7,536 nt of DNA, taken from assembly GCA_018381595.1 (NCBI GenBank), contig JAGZRP010000033.1:1-7536 (forward strand). The letters run 5' to 3'. Position numbers and translations under genes: made by a program. This document shows positions 6,426 through 7,536 of this stretch, piece after piece. Below the pieces are notes generated by a model, which saw nothing but the letters and a program-made list of their open reading frames with translations, did no database searches and was not told the DNA's origin. Source of the stretch: Bacillota bacterium. GTDB lineage: Bacteria > Bacillota_I > Bacilli_A > RF39 > UBA660. The first letter of the stretch is position 1. The number at the start of each line of letters is the position of its first letter.

Positions 6426-7090
6426 AAAGTATTATTTTCATTGCCCCTCCTGCTGCAGGTAAAGGGACACAATCGAAATTAGTAGAAAAAAAATATCAAT
6501 TATCGCATATTTCCACAGGGGATTTACTCAGAACTGCAACAAAGGGCTCAAGTCCTGCAGATATGAAATTAAAATCTTTAATGGAAAAAGGATCATTGAT
6601 TCCTGATGACATTATTCTGGAACTTTTAAAGGAAAGATTAATGAAAGCTGATTGTGAAAATGGATATATACTTGATGGATTTCCTCGTAATGTAATTCAA
6701 GCAAAAGCCTATGAAGAATTACTACAAGAGATGCATAGAGATATGGGTGTAGTAATTTTCCTAGATGTACCAAAAGAACTTTGTAAAAAGCGTATTTTAG
6801 GTCGTAAATCTTGTAAAGATTGTGGAGCAATTTACAATGACTTGATTGCTGGTATGGAATCTAAAGTTGATAACAAGTGTGACAAATGCGGTGGAGAATT
6901 AACTCGTCGTAAAGATGATAATGAACAGACATTTGAAACACGTTATCAGGAATATTTAAACAATACCCTTCCACTTTTAGATTATTATAAAAAGCATGGT
7001 ATTTTATATCATGTAGATAGTACAAAAGATACTTCACTTGTTTTTGAAGATATTGTAAAAGTACTAGAAGGAGAAATTTCTCATGATTAG
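6422..7090 (+). CDS. adk: Adenylate kinase, zinc-LID type, with atypical P-loop
   Basis: Adenylate kinase (222 aa) interconverts ATP + AMP and 2 ADP in the cytosol. The AMP-binding STGDLLR is at 31-37, the LDGFPR at 84-89 and the GRK hinge of the LID at 127-129. The LID has four cysteines, C131-x2-C134 and C153-x2-C156, as in Gram-positive zinc enzymes, followed by RRKDDNEQT (162-170) and R174, expected for catalysis. The P-loop reads APPAAGKGT (8-16) instead of the usual GxPGxGKGT: two of the three loop glycines are alanine, while G13, K14 and T16 remain. The frame is intact and the other catalytic residues are kept, so activity is likely. It overlaps secY by four bases (ATGA) and map by eight. 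Confidence 0.96.
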   Translation: MKSIIFIAPPAAGKGTQSKLVEKKYQLSHISTGDLLRTATKGSSPADMKLKSLMEKGSLIPDDIILELLKERLMKADCENGYILDGFPRNVIQAKAYEELLQEMHRDMGVVIFLDVPKELCKKRILGRKSCKDCGAIYNDLIAGMESKVDNKCDKCGGELTRRKDDNEQTFETRYQEYLNNTLPLLDYYKKHGILYHVDSTKDTSLVFEDIVKVLEGEISHD

Positions 7091-7536
7091 TATTAAGTCA
7101 GATAGAGAAATTGAACTAATGAGAAGAGCTGGTCAAATTGTCGGTGATACCCATAACTATATTAAAAAATATATTAAACCAGGTATCACCACAATCGAAC
7201 TAGATCGTCTTGCTGAAGCATTTATCCGAAAGTGTGGAGCAACACCATCTTTCAAAGGTCTATATGGATTTCCCAATGCTTGCTGTATTTCAGTAAATGA
7301 GGAAGTAGTACATGGAATTCCATCCAATAGAAAATTAAAAGATGGAGATATCGTATCAATTGATATTGGAGCTTGTTATCAAGGTTATCATGGAGATTCT
7401 GCTTGGTCTTATCCAGTTGGAAAAGTAAATCAAGAAAAAGAATTGTTATTGAAACATACAGAAGAATCTTTATTCGAAGGTTTATCTGTCATTCGTGATG
7501 GCATTCGAGTTGGAGATATTGGATACGCTGTTAGTA
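7083..7536 (+). CDS. map: Type I methionine aminopeptidase, N-terminal part (3' truncated by window edge)
   Basis: Map removes the initiator methionine from nascent proteins as they leave the ribosome, using two metal ions. The ATG at 7083 lies inside the last codons of adk, with AAGGAG at 7068-7073; 151 codons are visible before the window ends, of about 250 expected. The N-terminus MISIKSDREIELMRRAGQIV is typical of type I enzymes, with no N-terminal zinc-finger extension. The substrate-site histidine H77 (VVHGIP) and the first two metal ligands D94 (VSIDIG) and D105 (HGDSAWSYPVG) are present; the remaining His/Glu/Glu ligands lie beyond the edge. The secY-adk-map order is the usual one, and infA and rpmJ would be expected next. 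All three glutamines are CAA. Confidence 0.96.
   Translation, partial: MISIKSDREIELMRRAGQIVGDTHNYIKKYIKPGITTIELDRLAEAFIRKCGATPSFKGLYGFPNACCISVNEEVVHGIPSNRKLKDGDIVSIDIGACYQGYHGDSAWSYPVGKVNQEKELLLKHTEESLFEGLSVIRDGIRVGDIGYAVS

Overview
This window is an uninterrupted stretch of the conserved S10-spc ribosomal protein cluster, all on the + strand. In order it holds rpsC (3' part), rplP, rpmC, rpsQ, rplN, rplX, rplE, rpsN, rpsH, rplF, rplR, rpsE, rplO, secY, adk and map (5' part). The order, the short four-cysteine S14, the strong AGGAGG-type ribosome binding sites and the use of GTG and TTG starts point to Bacillota (Firmicutes). Coding density is nearly complete. The longest gap is 34 bases (rpsN-rpsH), several genes overlap by 1 to 11 bases, and I see no internal promoter, terminator, RNA gene, repeat or mobile element.

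The window falls into two blocks. Block A (1 to about 3158, rpsC to rpsH) has moderate GC and encodes glutamine almost only with CAG (25 CAG, 2 CAA by hand count). Its proteins, L29 and S8 above all, read like those of Clostridia/Lachnospiraceae. Block B (about 3172 to the end, rplF to map) is visibly more AT-rich and uses CAA (42 CAA, 5 CAG). Its proteins resemble Bacilli, Erysipelotrichia or Mollicutes relatives: Bacilli-style L6 and L18, an S5 with a long basic N-terminal tail, no rpmD (L30) between rpsE and rplO, and an adenylate kinase with an unusual P-loop. The switch is abrupt, in the 13-base rpsH-rplF gap, and no reading frame is damaged. It could be a mosaic operon made by horizontal transfer or recombination at a gene boundary, or a chimeric metagenomic assembly. 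Sequence alone cannot decide.

Functionally the genes form one growth-linked unit. S3, S17, S14, S8 and S5 build the small subunit. L16, L29, L14, L24, L5, L6, L18 and L15 build the large subunit. SecY is the channel for protein export, Adk balances adenine nucleotides, and Map removes N-terminal methionine from nascent proteins. Apart from the mosaic junction, the missing L30, the Adk P-loop and the S5 tail, this is ordinary core-genome sequence. I found no evidence of a new kind of biological system.
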